Position numbers and translations under genes: made by a program
From: Chloroflexia bacterium
Lineage (GTDB): Bacteria > Chloroflexota > Chloroflexia > Thermomicrobiales > UBA6265
Assembly (NCBI GenBank): GCA_030430125.1
Contig: JAUIGA010000030.1
Coordinates: forward strand, 1-15,630
DNA length: 15,630 bases
Direction of reading: 5' to 3'
In this document: positions 15,570 through 15,630 of the stretch, piece by piece
Numbering within the stretch: the first letter of the stretch is position 1
Layout of the letters: every line of letters begins with the position of its first letter
Notes under the pieces: model-generated
Databases searched by the model: none
Told to the model about the DNA's origin: nothing
What the model saw: only the letters and a program-made list of their open reading frames with translations

Positions 15570-15630
15570 CCTCGGGACGGGGACACGCGACCCGCCCGTA
15601 CGTGGGCTCGTGAAGTTTCCACCTGTGGAT

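Noticed and set aside
15425..15622. 65-codon minus-strand frame near the window end
   Set aside because: Arg/Ser/Gly/Pro-rich, no ribosome binding site and no recognisable product; it lies where the YqhA promoter is expected.

Overview
The window is a GC-rich bacterial chromosome segment, dense with genes and carrying short intergenic gaps. No rRNA or tRNA gene, no CRISPR array and no recognisable transposase was seen. The combination of a NB-ARC/LuxR giant regulator, a sunset-type C-terminal domain, DHA2 and MMPL exporters, a Tat-exported metallo-beta-lactamase-fold protein and GC-rich palindromes at gene ends is most like Chloroflexota of the Thermomicrobia/Sphaerobacter type. A high-GC actinobacterium is the main alternative. 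This placement is inference from gene style, not from a marker gene.

Layout. (1) 2-1691, + strand: two inner-membrane permeases of a carbohydrate ABC importer; the first is cut by the window start. The solute-binding protein is presumably upstream. No ATPase is present. (2) 1783-3897, - strand: a SPFH/band-7 membrane protein followed by an acidic, low-complexity protein ending in a diverged sunset-like domain, separated by a strong hairpin. (3) 3898-4592: a long control region without a convincing gene, holding two operator-like inverted repeats and a TTGACA element ahead of (4) a 14-TM DHA2-family MFS exporter (4593-6251). (5) 6252-6919: a second long gap with a 44-bp palindrome (likely terminator) and a perfect 23-bp inverted repeat that looks like a REP-type interspersed element. 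(6) 6920-9265: an MMPL/RND-like exporter. (7) 9362-10381, - strand: a Tat-signal metallo-beta-lactamase-fold hydrolase, convergent with the MMPL gene across a short terminator hairpin. (8) 10724-14797, + strand: a NB-ARC ATPase with C-terminal LuxR helix-turn-helix, then two unrelated-looking alpha/beta hydrolases. (9) 14822-15406, - strand: a YqhA/UPF0114 membrane protein.

How the parts may work together: the first block imports sugars. The centre of the window is an export block (MFS plus MMPL) with its own control region. The right half pairs a ligand/stress-sensing type of regulator with three hydrolases, one of them predicted to be exported and divergently transcribed. That last arrangement could be a detoxification or signal-degradation module, but nothing in the sequence fixes a substrate. 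No clearly new mobile or defence system was found. The most unusual items are the intergenic palindromes, the diverged sunset-like protein and the regulator/hydrolase cluster.
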